In this document: positions 8,373 through 16,351 of the stretch, in pieces | How positions within the stretch are numbered: the stretch's first letter is position 1 | Layout: each line of letters opens with the position of its first letter | Source of the DNA: Bacteriovoracaceae bacterium | GTDB taxonomy: Bacteria; Bdellovibrionota; Bacteriovoracia; Bacteriovoracales; Bacteriovoracaceae | Assembly (NCBI GenBank): GCA_023701435.1 | Contig: JAMPXB010000002.1 | Coordinates: 1-48,170 of the forward strand | Length of the DNA stretch: 48,170 nucleotides | Reading direction: 5' to 3' | Position numbers and translations under genes: made by a program | Notes under the pieces: generated by a model | What the model was told of the DNA's origin: nothing | Database searches by the model: none | What the model saw: only the letters and a program-made list of their open reading frames with translations

Positions 8373-8412
8373 CTTGTTCCGGCATATCTGGTGATAGGCC
8401 GGAACAAGTTTT
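8373..8412 (+). terminator. Strong intrinsic terminator after the SnoaL-like gene
   Basis: CTTGTTCCGGC (8373-8383) and GCCGGAACAAG (8398-8408) form a perfect 11-bp stem with a 14-base loop, followed by TTTTAATT. It lies just after the stop at 8362. Confidence 0.8.
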
Positions 8413-8643
8413 AATTGCTCAACTCGTGAAATGCCGTGAAAACAAAAAGCGTAAGAATCTCATTGTCGATCAATAACCTCTCAAATCTTTTACTTTCTAT
8501 CCTATTGAAATACATAAACAAACTCACCATCAAAAGTGAATTTTGGAGAGCACCCACAGGTATCCATACATATTTATCTTACCGAATTTGCTAGAAGGTT
8601 TTTGCTCAGGCATTAAATTTAATAGTAATAAGTATGGCAGACT

Positions 8644-8942
8644 ATGTTGGTAAAAGTCGGGACTGTTCTTGAAAATGAGTATTGGAAAATAAAGGTTTAT
8701 GCTCCCCTAAAGAACATTCACCAGCTCACGTTCATGTCATAGCAAAAGGGGAGAAGGCCGAGGTTAAAATCTCCCTGGAAACTCTTGAAGTGATTGGTTC
8801 GACTCAATTTTCTAAAAGAGCAGTAAAAAGCATAATTAAATACATCGATGAGAATTATGATTATCTCTGGAGATGTTGGGAGGCGCTTCATGGCAAAAAT
8901 GAAAAAACCAAATCTAAAAAAAGCTCTAAAAAAAGTAGATAG
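8644..8942 (+). pseudogene. DUF4160 family protein, frameshifted
   Basis: The first part reads in one frame from ATG 8644 (MLVKVGTVLENEYWKIKVYA) and the rest in the next frame (EHSPAHVHVIAKGEKAEVKI to the stop at 8942). Joined, this is a full DUF4160 protein: a short beta N-terminus, the H-x-PAHVHV core, then helices ending in LWRCWEALHG. Loss of one C in the CCCC run at 8702-8705 would explain the shift (GCT CCC CCT AAA). DUF4160 proteins often sit next to an antitoxin-like regulator, as here. A homopolymer sequencing error is the main alternative to a true pseudogene. The downstream partner overlaps its 3' end. Confidence 0.7.
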
Positions 8943-9153
8943 CTTACCTGATAAAGTCTTTGGAAAAATTGATGTTGATCTTTCAACTTTGCCTTGTTTG
9001 AACAAGGTCTCAAAAGAGAAAATTACGGCCAATTTTGACTCTGATGTTCTAGAAGCTGTTCGGGCAGTTGCCGAAGAATATCAAATTTCTTATTCGACCT
9101 TGATAAATGATGTATTGAGAAAGGTTTTTGTTGAAGACAAAAAATTCGGCTGA
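8890..9153 (+). CDS. BrnA/CopG-like ribbon-helix-helix protein, partner of DUF4160
   Basis: An 87-residue protein. The C-terminal half, ITANFDSDVLEAVRAVAEEY followed by QISYSTLINDVLRKVF, has the strand-helix-helix pattern of BrnA-type or CopG-type antitoxins. The N-terminus is lysine-rich. GGGAGG at 8878-8883 precedes the ATG at 8890 with good spacing, so this start is preferred over upstream in-frame codons. It overlaps the 3' end of the DUF4160 gene by 53 bases. By family precedent the pair may be a toxin-antitoxin-like or metabolite-response unit; no toxin activity can be read from the sequence. Confidence 0.7.
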   Translation: MAKMKKPNLKKALKKVDSLPDKVFGKIDVDLSTLPCLNKVSKEKITANFDSDVLEAVRAVAEEYQISYSTLINDVLRKVFVEDKKFG

Positions 9154-9175
9154 GTGATTACTTTTATTTAAAATT

Positions 9176-9715
9176 ATGTCAAATACCTTAGAGAATAAAG
9201 TTAAAGATCTTTTTTCAGGTTTTATTAAGCCAGATTCAATTCAAGGTTTAGCTATTGCCGTAGTCAAAGAACATGAGAGTGCCACTCTTTATCTTGGTCA
9301 CTCAGTATTCTGAGAAAAAAATCCTCCTTCCTTTGGGTATTTCAGAGATTTGTTTTTCCAATGAATTAGAACCAGTAAAACTAACAACAGCCTATTCTCA
9401 CAAGCTAGAAAAGGTAGAGTATTGGGTTTTAGGAGAATTTGAAGCTGCAGGTGGGGTGAGAGCAACTATTGGACAAATGAAAGAATATTTAAAAGCGAAT
9501 ATTAACCAGGGAAGACACAACTCAAAGATGCCATTTTAGATTCACATAAATTTATATTTTTTGATGGTGAAAACAAATTAGGGATGGCCTGGCATGATGG
9601 GATGAAATCCGGAAATATACTCCCTGATGGTGGAACCTACGGAAGTAGTAGCTTTATGGAATTTAACCCTAAGACGAGAAAGGGGATTGTGATTCTTTCA
9701 AACAATAACCTCTCA
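9176..9715 (+). pseudogene. Serine beta-lactamase/penicillin-binding-protein-like gene, gutted
   Basis: Three pieces of a class C beta-lactamase-like serine hydrolase remain. Piece one (9176 to a TGA near 9314) is an N-terminus ending SIQGLAIAVVKEH. Piece two, in another frame, has LPLGISE and AGGVRATIGQMKEYLKANIN, matching the region late in the family. Piece three, in the first frame again, has LGMAWHDG, GGTYGSSSFM and KGIVILSNN, the C-terminal KTG-like block region. The catalytic SxxK segment and about a hundred further residues are missing between pieces one and two. The gene cannot make an enzyme. Its tail runs into the terminator of the opposite gene. Confidence 0.8.
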
Positions 9716-9736
9716 ATAAAGGCTCCTTTCGGAGCC
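9715..9736 (-). terminator. Intrinsic terminator of the minus-strand gene at 9772
   Basis: On the minus strand GGCTCC, loop GAAA, GGAGCC, followed by TTTATT. The GNRA-type loop and U-rich tail make a classic terminator 36 bases after the stop of the secreted-protein gene. It overlaps the remnants of the beta-lactamase-like pseudogene. Confidence 0.7.
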
Positions 9737-9771
9737 CTATTGGTAATTTAGAAAGTGTGATCGATGAATTT

Positions 9772-10377
9772 TTACTCTTCTTCTTGCTCTGTTGGTGACG
9801 CTTCCCATTGGAATTTGCAATCCGAGAAATAGTAATTGCCTTTATTTTCTAACATTGCTGTCAATGTTGATTGATCGTAATCATTGTTCATTAGGTTAGT
9901 ATCGATGATAGCTGCATTTTCATTCATAATATCCTCAAACCGGATTGTGTTGCCTTCAATCTCACCTCCTGAACTATAAAAGAAACCTATTGAAGTTCTT
10001 TCTAATACAACTTTCCCTTTAGTTTTTATTTCAAGTTTTAAGGTTTCTTTTAGGATATCATCTTCAGCTGCTTCATTTGTTGGGTTCGCGGAAATTTCAA
10101 GAATTGTTGCAGAGTCTAGCTTCCCAAGGTTTTTATAAACTTCATCCTGGCAAACCTGATGCTCTGGCGAAAAGTAAGGAAGATCATCACATTTCTGCAT
10201 TTTCTCATTAATAGTAGAAATAGGACTTTTGATAATATAAGCGCTTTTACATATTCCCGATTCCAGTCTGCTTGGCATGAGAAAACTAGAGTCGCTTGGA
10301 AAAACATTTGGGCGCTCAGATGCGAGCGCTGAAGTAATTGAGATGAGCATAACAGATGTTAAAACGACGGTTTTCAT
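9772..10377 (-). CDS. Secreted protein of unknown function
   Basis: A 201-residue protein with signal peptide ending SALAS near residue 20. The mature part is acidic with an acidic C-terminus (PTEQEEE) and four cysteines in the first half (SGICKS, QKCDD, HQVCQD) and near the end (SDCKF). AGGGGAC precedes the ATG, and a terminator follows the stop. No family recognised; the pattern of small disulfide-bearing exported proteins recurs in this window. Confidence 0.65.
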   Translation of the reverse strand: MKTVVLTSVMLISITSALASERPNVFPSDSSFLMPSRLESGICKSAYIIKSPISTINEKMQKCDDLPYFSPEHQVCQDEVYKNLGKLDSATILEISANPTNEAAEDDILKETLKLEIKTKGKVVLERTSIGFFYSSGGEIEGNTIRFEDIMNENAAIIDTNLMNNDYDQSTLTAMLENKGNYYFSDCKFQWEASPTEQEEE

Positions 10378-10501
10378 TTTGTCCCCTATGAAAAAATATT
10401 AAGTGTGCGCTTAATGCCATGATCACCGAGGCCAGTCAATTGGAGTTACTTGAATTCAGAATTCTTAAGATTTGAGAAAGTTGAAATGTATATTTTACAC
10501 G

Positions 10502-10516
10502 GGCGCCAAGGGCGCC
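10502..10516 (-). terminator. Possible weak terminator, GGCGCC hairpin
   Basis: Two copies of the self-complementary word GGCGCC (10502-10507 and 10511-10516) separated by three bases can form a short GC hairpin 43 bases past the stop of the minus-strand gene at 10559. There is no clear U tract, so the call is tentative. Confidence 0.35.
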
Positions 10517-10558
10517 TTAAATATTGAGATATCAGGATTTTTTCATTCTAAAAGTCTA

Positions 10559-11239
10559 CTACATCGCTTGAATCGTGCCATCCCCTGCAATGAAGATCAT
10601 CATGTTATTTCTATCTTCTTTTAATACAGTTGAGACGGTGTAGCTTAGTTGAATTGTGGCACCAGCGATTGGGTTTTCTTCAGTTCCCAGATTAGTCAAT
10701 CCCACCAAGCTCATTTGAGCATTAAATGTATAACCCCAGGCCACTGACACATTTTCCGGAACAATTTGTGCATGAGTTATGTAAGAGCCTTTTCCACGAA
10801 ACTTACCACCATGACTCATGTTGATGTTATAGGTAAAAGAAACAACTTCGGCTCCCAAGCCATTTTTATAGGTGACTTTGAACTTCATAAATTTGGGTGG
10901 TTGCCATAGAGAGAGATCCATCGGGGTAATTTCTTTTCCAAACTCTGTTTCAAGTGGAAGTACTGAAATTGGTGCGTACTCTGTATTGATGACAGGTTTT
11001 CCGGCCACAACAATTTTGTAAATTTCTTTACCAAAAGCGATGATTTGGCGAACAGTTGCAATGACATCACCAACTTGAGGATTAGGTGTCGGTTCAGGCT
11101 TGCTGTTGATGTGAACACCCTCTGAGCTGTCTAAGACTTCAATTGTCATATCTGAGATCTGATAGTAAGGGTCGGGAATATTTGCTTGGGCGAGAAAACT
11201 ACTGAACATAAAAACGAGTAGAACGGCCAGCTTTCTCAT
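10559..11239 (-). CDS. Secreted protein of unknown function
   Basis: A 226-residue protein with a Sec signal ending LAQA at about residue 19. The mature chain has a proline-rich stretch (PEPTPNPQ) near residue 50, a helix around VIATVRQIIAFGKEIYKIVV, then many beta strands (KFKVTYKNGLGAEVVSFTYN, IQLSYTVSTVL). It looks like a beta-sandwich exported protein. AAGGAG precedes the ATG. No family recognised. Confidence 0.65.
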   Translation of the reverse strand: MRKLAVLLVFMFSSFLAQANIPDPYYQISDMTIEVLDSSEGVHINSKPEPTPNPQVGDVIATVRQIIAFGKEIYKIVVAGKPVINTEYAPISVLPLETEFGKEITPMDLSLWQPPKFMKFKVTYKNGLGAEVVSFTYNINMSHGGKFRGKGSYITHAQIVPENVSVAWGYTFNAQMSLVGLTNLGTEENPIAGATIQLSYTVSTVLKEDRNNMMIFIAGDGTIQAM

Positions 11240-11390
11240 AACACTCCTTGAAATATAGAATAATTATATTTTGTTTGAGAGCGACATTTAGCACCAGATA
11301 AATTCTCTTAAAGATTCTGTCATTGAGTAGCGCAGGTACTGCATATATACATCCTTGCTGGACCGTGAATTAATCTAGCGGGAGCAAGTT

Positions 11391-11747
11391 ATGCGGTGTG
11401 GCGTGTTGCTTTTATTTTTTCTCTTTTCATGCTCCACTTTTCAAAAAAAAGGAGAGTGGGGTCGCAAGGCATTTTATCCGATTACTTTTAATAACATGAA
11501 GAAAGCGTTCGTTAAAAATATCCACAATCCTCACGTTTGGGGCCCTTTGCTTGGGGCCGGATTTATCTATACTGCTAGTTATGATCAAAAGATCTCTGAT
11601 TGGTCCACTGGAGACTTCTTTATTTTCAGAGATGATGAAGCTGCCGAGAAATACTCTTCTAGATTGTTAGAAGTTCTCCAGGTCGAAGCTTACGCCAGTA
11701 TTTTCTTACCACCCTCCATGCCCCAAGATGGGGACTGGAATGAGTAG
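11391..11747 (+). pseudogene. N-terminal remnant of a PAP2-like phosphatase lipoprotein
   Basis: 118 residues with lipobox LFSCS (Cys14). The sequence from WGRKAFYPITFNNMKKAFVK through DQKISDWSTGDFFIF resembles the region that precedes the catalytic motifs of membrane-linked PAP2 phosphatases. The catalytic motifs (KX6RP, PSGH, SRX5HX3D) are absent, and the chain ends inside the remnant of a converging LysR gene. The simplest reading is a deletion that fused the 5' halves of two convergent genes, with the junction around 11750-11810. The family call is an inference; alternatively it is a short lipoprotein of unknown function. GGGAG precedes the ATG. Confidence 0.5.
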
Positions 11748-12209
11748 ATCAACGGCATTGATAAAAGTTCCGGCCCAGTTGCGGGCAAACCATTTATCGG
11801 ATTTGGCGTCTTCAAAATATAATTCGACTATGACATGGGGGTACTTCTCTTTAAATGATTTTATCAGAGGCTCCATAAAGGATCGGTAAACGGCCCTTGG
11901 TAAATTCAAGCGTAAAGTCCCTGTGGCCTTGGTTGCGAAGTCTCCTACCTTATCGAGTGCCATCAAAATTTGATCGATGGCCGGACCCGCCTCACTGAGG
12001 AATTTTTCTCCTACTTCCGTCACGCTGATACTTCTGGTCGTTCGGGCAAGGAGAGTGACACCAACTCGGTCTTCAAATTGCTTGATAATCTGACTGATGG
12101 CCGAAGGAGTTATACCGAGTTCTTTGGCCGCAGCAGTGAAGCTTTTTTTAGCGGCAACAACTTTTAATGCTATCAGACCGTCTAGCAAATCATTATTTAA
12201 CTTTGGCAT
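11706..12209 (-). pseudogene. LysR-family regulator truncated after the DNA-binding half
   Basis: Residues 1-140 are a normal LysR start: winged helix (SFTAAAKELGITPSAISQII) and the beginning of the ligand domain up to VIVELYFEDAKSD. The family would continue for about 150 residues, but here the frame changes to unrelated sequence (KWFARNWAGTFINAVDLL) and stops at 11706, giving 167 residues. The start at 12209 has AAGGAAG upstream; longer in-frame starts exist but lack one. It is divergent from the alcohol dehydrogenase at 12340, its likely former target. The stump could still bind DNA but has lost inducer control. Confidence 0.75.
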
Positions 12210-12339
12210 GGTGACTTCCTTGCGAGGCGCACTATTATTAAGCAATTCTAACAAACGCATATACATATTAGTTATATTTGTGCGCAATGAAAGCGTCTAA
12301 AATCTTCTTAATTTTAGAAATTAATACCAGGAGGATTTT

Positions 12340-13389
12340 ATGATTAAAGCTAAAGGCTACGCTGCACTTTCGGCCAAAGCACCGCTAACACCATACTCAT
12401 TTGAACGTCGTGATCCAAAAGATCACGATGTTGTGATTGATATTAAGTTTAGTGGAATTTGCCACTCTGATATTCACATGGCCCGCGATGAATGGGGTTT
12501 TGGTTCACCGTTCCCAATGGTTCCAGGCCATGAGATTGCCGGTGTGGTTCAGGCCGTGGGCCCCAAAGTTACAAAATTTAAAGTCGGTGATCATGTTGGT
12601 GTCGGTTGTATGGTTGATTCTTGTCGGACATGTGTGAATTGCAAGCAAGAACTTGAAAACTACTGTATTCCGGGCAACACCATGACTTATGGATCAATGG
12701 AGAGAGATGGGAGTGCCGTGACTCAGGGAGGTTATTCAAACATCATCGTAACAAATGAAGACTTTGTTTTAAATATTCCAAAATCTTTTCCACTTGATAA
12801 AGCAGCTCCGCTTCTGTGTGCAGGTGTCACAACCTATTCTCCGCTTAAGCATTGGAAGGCGGGGCCAGGTAAGAAAGTAGGTGTTCTGGGTCTTGGTGGC
12901 CTGGGTCACATGGCGGTTAAGTATGCTGTTGCTATGGGGGCCGATGTCACAGTAATAAGTCACTCTGATAAAAAACGCGAAGATGCTAAGAGGTTTGGTG
13001 CTGTTAATTTCATCAACACCAAAAATCCAGAAGTGTTTACGGAATACGCAGTCTCCTTTGATCTTATCATAAACACCGTTTCATCTGCTGATTTGGATAT
13101 GGCCTCACTCTTTGGTCTTCTGAAGCTTGATGGGGCCTTAGTAAACGTAGGAGCACCTGAAAAACCAATGTCAGTGAATGTTTTTCCACTGATCCTTATG
13201 AGAAGAACCTTTGCGGGTTCTGCTATTGGTTCAATCAAAGAAACGCAAGAAATGCTGAACTTTAGCGCTGAACACCAGATCATGCCTGAGATTGAAGTCA
13301 TTGCTCCTGATCAGGTTAATGCTGCCTATGAACGTGTTCTCAAGAGTGATGTACGATATCGTTTTGTGCTTGATATGGCGAAGCTCTAG
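12340..13389 (+). CDS. Zinc-dependent NAD(P) alcohol dehydrogenase (YahK/CAD-like)
   Basis: A 349-residue medium-chain dehydrogenase of the cinnamyl-alcohol/YahK-type. Cys41, His64 and Glu65 (GHEIAG) are catalytic-zinc residues; Cys95, Cys98, Cys101 and Cys109 hold the structural zinc. The GLGGLG loop near residue 185 binds NADP(H). Such enzymes reduce a broad range of aldehydes in the cytoplasm and help detoxify them. CCAGGAGG precedes the ATG. The truncated divergent LysR suggests that normal regulation has been lost. No other gene appears to share its transcript. Confidence 0.92.
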   Translation: MIKAKGYAALSAKAPLTPYSFERRDPKDHDVVIDIKFSGICHSDIHMARDEWGFGSPFPMVPGHEIAGVVQAVGPKVTKFKVGDHVGVGCMVDSCRTCVNCKQELENYCIPGNTMTYGSMERDGSAVTQGGYSNIIVTNEDFVLNIPKSFPLDKAAPLLCAGVTTYSPLKHWKAGPGKKVGVLGLGGLGHMAVKYAVAMGADVTVISHSDKKREDAKRFGAVNFINTKNPEVFTEYAVSFDLIINTVSSADLDMASLFGLLKLDGALVNVGAPEKPMSVNVFPLILMRRTFAGSAIGSIKETQEMLNFSAEHQIMPEIEVIAPDQVNAAYERVLKSDVRYRFVLDMAKL

Positions 13390-13532
13390 CGGAAGATCAA
13401 TCTTAGAAAATCCGAATGAATAAGCTATTCCTTGAGATCTTGATTTATCTCCATATTAAATTTGAGTCCTTCCATAAGAGGTGCAAGGTGATTTGGTTTT
13501 GATTGTCATTTTTCTTTTAGTTATTTGAGGAT

Positions 13533-14531
13533 TTAAGGATTCTTAGGTGATGAAATCTTTTGCAACAACAGTCTGAAAATGGTCGTGGTGATATGCTCTT
13601 TTTTGTAGTCCTCAAAAGGAACATTAAGGAGCATTTCTCCATGATCGACTTTTTCAAGTTTCACAAAGTCGGCATTCTCGAGAAAGGAACTTTTAAATGG
13701 GATCATGCCATCACTTTTATCATATGGACCAGAATAGAGAACATCAGTGATGCAACCGGACCTCACTCCTTTTAGGCAACCCTCTTCTATAATATCGATT
13801 AAGGGCTTAAAGATACTGCGATTGCTATCCGCTATGCCGGACACCGTAAAGAGAGGAACTCGTTTAATTAAATCCCGAATCGCCAGTTGATTTTCACTCA
13901 TGAATTTTTGACGAATGGGAGGGGAGACGAATTGTAGAGTGTCGTAACTGACATTTAAGCGAGGGATAATTTTCGCTACTGCCTCATCGAGTTCGTAAGG
14001 TGGATTGATGGCCAGCTCTCCCAAAGGAGTTCCATGAAAAGGTGACTGAAGGAAAGCAATCCCACCCACGTGGTCCATAATACTTTTATTAAGAATTAGC
14101 TCCTCCAGTAGGGCCAATCCTCCCAGTGAATGGGAAACGAATATGACCTTGCGACCCCGGGCCTTAGCAACTGCGATCGCCTGTCTGATATTTTCTTTGG
14201 TTTCATTTACGTCATAGGATGAGGTCGTCATCCGGCCGGCGGGTATTTTATACTTCTTATTTAGTATCTTAAGCTGGGTATGATAGTAGTCTTTGGTAAT
14301 TAGTGAAAAATTAACAGAAGAGCGGGGATCGGCCCAAATGAGGCTTTCCGCTAAGATGCCTGGAATAAGGTGAATATCGTATTTTCTCAAAGTCACTTGC
14401 TCTTCTGGAGTGAAGTCTTTTTCCTGGTGATAGATGGTTTTAAATTCTCTAGTCAGATCAGCGGCGAATGCGTGGGTTGTGAGGAGAAATAATGTTAAAA
14501 CAAAGTGGGCAAGGGATTCATGGATCTTCAT
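13533..14531 (-). CDS. Exported lipase-like alpha/beta hydrolase
   Basis: A 332-residue hydrolase with a signal peptide ending HAFA near residue 23. The preferred ATG at 14531 places the signal at the N-terminus; a longer frame to 14600 adds a hydrophobic segment and is less likely. VSHSLGG holds nucleophile Ser135, as in triacylglycerol lipases and PGAP1-like esterases, and KVDHGEML near the end supplies the probable histidine. The chain includes an HLIPGILAESL segment that takes the place of the oxyanion motif. It probably acts in the periplasm or outside the cell on lipids or esters. It is the first of several exported factors in this stretch. Confidence 0.8.
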   Translation of the reverse strand: MKIHESLAHFVLTLFLLTTHAFAADLTREFKTIYHQEKDFTPEEQVTLRKYDIHLIPGILAESLIWADPRSSVNFSLITKDYYHTQLKILNKKYKIPAGRMTTSSYDVNETKENIRQAIAVAKARGRKVIFVSHSLGGLALLEELILNKSIMDHVGGIAFLQSPFHGTPLGELAINPPYELDEAVAKIIPRLNVSYDTLQFVSPPIRQKFMSENQLAIRDLIKRVPLFTVSGIADSNRSIFKPLIDIIEEGCLKGVRSGCITDVLYSGPYDKSDGMIPFKSSFLENADFVKLEKVDHGEMLLNVPFEDYKKEHITTTIFRLLLQKISSPKNP

Positions 14532-14673
14532 TAGATAATCGTATAAAGAAATAGTGAGGATTACATTATTTTCTGAAAAAAGTAAGAAAAAGTCAGACAA
14601 TACTCACATACCTAGGATGGTAAAATTTACTCACTCCCGACCTCTGAAATCCTGACCATGTTAAGCTTTCTTT

Positions 14674-15393
14674 GTGAAATTAAAATCACTAATTCTCCTT
14701 ATCTTCATCGTCTTAAGCCCTGAACTTTATGCCCTTGAGTATAAGACCTACAAGTTTCATAAGCTTGCCAATCAACTAGGTTATCCGAATGAAACTTATT
14801 TTGGTTCAACTGCAGAGGAAGTTTTTGATCTAGAAACCTACACCAGTAAAGAAGACACCTTCTATAGAGAAATAAACGACTATCTTCGCTTTTTCCCCGC
14901 CCCCTATGACTGGAATGGCACAAGTCCTGAAGACGCTCGGGCCATGGTCGCGAGCATTGATAAGATCTTTGCCAGAATTCCAGCTATCCCTCAGGATCTT
15001 ATTTTGTTTCGAGGTGTAGGCCTAAAGCACAGAAAAAATCAAAGTTTCAGAATTGGTGTAGAGTTGGTGGAAAAAGGATATGTATCGACTTCGACCTCTT
15101 TTAAAGTGGCCCAACATTTTGCCACTAAAAATAGTGATGAATCAAAGATCGTAAAAAAAGTAATTTTTGTTCTCTATCAAAATTATCCAGGTCAAAAGGG
15201 CATTCTTATCGACCAAGGCGAGGACGAAGTTCTGCTTAAGCATGGGCAAGCGCTTAAAGTCATGGCGCTAAAGAAGATCGGCCTGGTCAATGAAATTTAT
15301 CTTGTGCAAGTTTGTAAAATTAGCTGCGTGAAGCGGATGAATAAAGACATTGCCAGATTTTGGAAAAATTTCAAATCCGTTAAAACTCATTAA
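14674..15393 (+). CDS. Secreted ADP-ribosyltransferase exotoxin-like enzyme
   Basis: A 239-residue protein with a signal peptide (MKLKSLILLIFIVLSPELYA) and an ADP-ribosyltransferase domain of the VIP2/C3-exoenzyme type (PF03496). The three NAD-binding and catalytic signatures are all visible: Arg113 in LILFRGVG, the STS motif in GYVSTSTS (138-140), and the E-x-E motif Glu183-Asp-Glu185 in GEDEVLL. An E-x-E pair usually marks transfer to arginine, whereas Q-x-E marks Asn/Gln. The preceding helices (EINDYLRFF, ARAMVASIDKIF) fit the fold. Start is GTG at 14674. There is no translocation domain, so delivery would need another route, e.g. release during predation or co-habitation. A hallmark effector gene. 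Confidence 0.87.
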   Translation: MKLKSLILLIFIVLSPELYALEYKTYKFHKLANQLGYPNETYFGSTAEEVFDLETYTSKEDTFYREINDYLRFFPAPYDWNGTSPEDARAMVASIDKIFARIPAIPQDLILFRGVGLKHRKNQSFRIGVELVEKGYVSTSTSFKVAQHFATKNSDESKIVKKVIFVLYQNYPGQKGILIDQGEDEVLLKHGQALKVMALKKIGLVNEIYLVQVCKISCVKRMNKDIARFWKNFKSVKTH

Positions 15394-15508
15394 TCTTTTT
15401 TGCTTTAAAAGAAATTAACGATTTTTCATTCAATACTTACTTCCATGATCTAGTAACGGTAATTCTTGCACAATCTCAAAAATACGTGAAGAAAAGTATG
15501 ATTTAACA

Positions 15509-16227
15509 ATGAAAAAACTCTGCATTGTCCTCTGTCTAAATTTAGTATTTTCTCTCCCTCTACATGCGTGGGGCTTCAAAGAGTCGGAGAAGAAACTGTA
15601 TCGCCTGTCACTACAGACGCTAAGTATGCGCTATGGGCCGGTCCAGGCATCACTTTAACACTTGTCATCTTTGAAGACGCTGTCATTGACCCTTTTCAAC
15701 AGAAGCAAGTTAGGAATAAAACTCTTGGGAATCTTCCAGATGGGGAGATTGGATGGGCCAATTCATTCCCAACGCTCTCTATGTCGCAGGAATGGGAGTC
15801 AGTGGTTATTACGGCAACCGAGAAGGGTATCGGCGGGCCATTGGCATATTTAAGGCCACTGCTTATGCAACTTCTGTGAGCACGATATTAAAATATACTG
15901 ATAGGGAACCAAGGCCAATTGATAGTGACTGGAAAACATCTTTTCCTTCAGGACATACCACATCAGCATTTGCCTTTAGTGGTTACGTCATGGCGGAACA
16001 TGAATACTGGTTGGGATTCCCGCTCTTTTAGTATCAACATTTATTGGATACTCCCGCATAAAAGATAACAAACACTGGCTCCATGATGTCACGGCCGGTG
16101 CACCCATAGGCTAGGTCTATGGGTGGGGAATTTCAAGATTCAGCGGAAAAAAACGCCGGAGACAACATTTATTTTACCTATCTATGATTCTAAGACAGCA
16201 GGACTTGCCATTTATAAGGAATTTTAG
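15509..16227 (+). pseudogene. PAP2-family phosphatase, shattered by frameshifts
   Basis: Pieces in successive frames rebuild one protein: a signal peptide (MKKLCIVLCLNLVFSLPLHA), ALWAGPGITLTLVIFEDAVI, then IPNALYVAGMGVSGYYG, KYTDREPRP (KX6RP motif), SFPSGHTTSAF (PSGH motif), and SRIKDNKHWLHD (SRX5HX3D motif), ending in ILPIYDSKTAGLAIYKEF at a TAG (16225-16227). Frame changes occur near 15600, 15750, 16018 and after 16114, and TAG at 16112-16114 interrupts the segment following the last motif. All catalytic residues are still recognisable, so decay is recent. The intact form would dephosphorylate envelope lipids such as undecaprenyl or phosphatidate species. Confidence 0.85.
16101..16125. repeat. 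Perfect inverted repeat inside the PAP2 pseudogene
   Basis: CACCCATAG (16101-16109) and CTATGGGTG (16117-16125) are a 9-bp perfect inverted repeat with a 7-base loop. The loop carries the in-frame TAG that disrupts the pseudogene. It may be a mutational hairpin (template-switch product) or chance. Confidence 0.45.
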
Positions 16228-16294
16228 AATTCCTTAGTAGATCACTTTAAATTCACTAGAGAATTTACATCCAACATCCTTGAATCTTTGTATT

Positions 16295-16320
16295 AAAAAG
16301 GCACCCCTGGAGGGGTGCCT
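16295..16320 (-). terminator. Strong terminator of the collagen-like gene
   Basis: On the minus strand AGGCACCCCT, loop CC, AGGGGTGCCT, then TTTTTAAT: a perfect 10-bp stem with a U tract, 32 bases after the stop of the collagen-like gene. Confidence 0.9.
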
Positions 16321-16351
16321 AAGATCTTCTGTAAGATCGAATTAATATGAA

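Noticed and set aside
8718..9032. Minus-strand open frame opposite the DUF4160/RHH pair
   Set aside because: It is a shadow of the plus-strand genes, which have family motifs and a good ribosome site.
8469..9715. Shared 14-base word CAATAACCTCTCAA at about 8470 and 9703
   Set aside because: Too short and isolated to be called a repeat pair; no symmetric flanks or target-site duplication.
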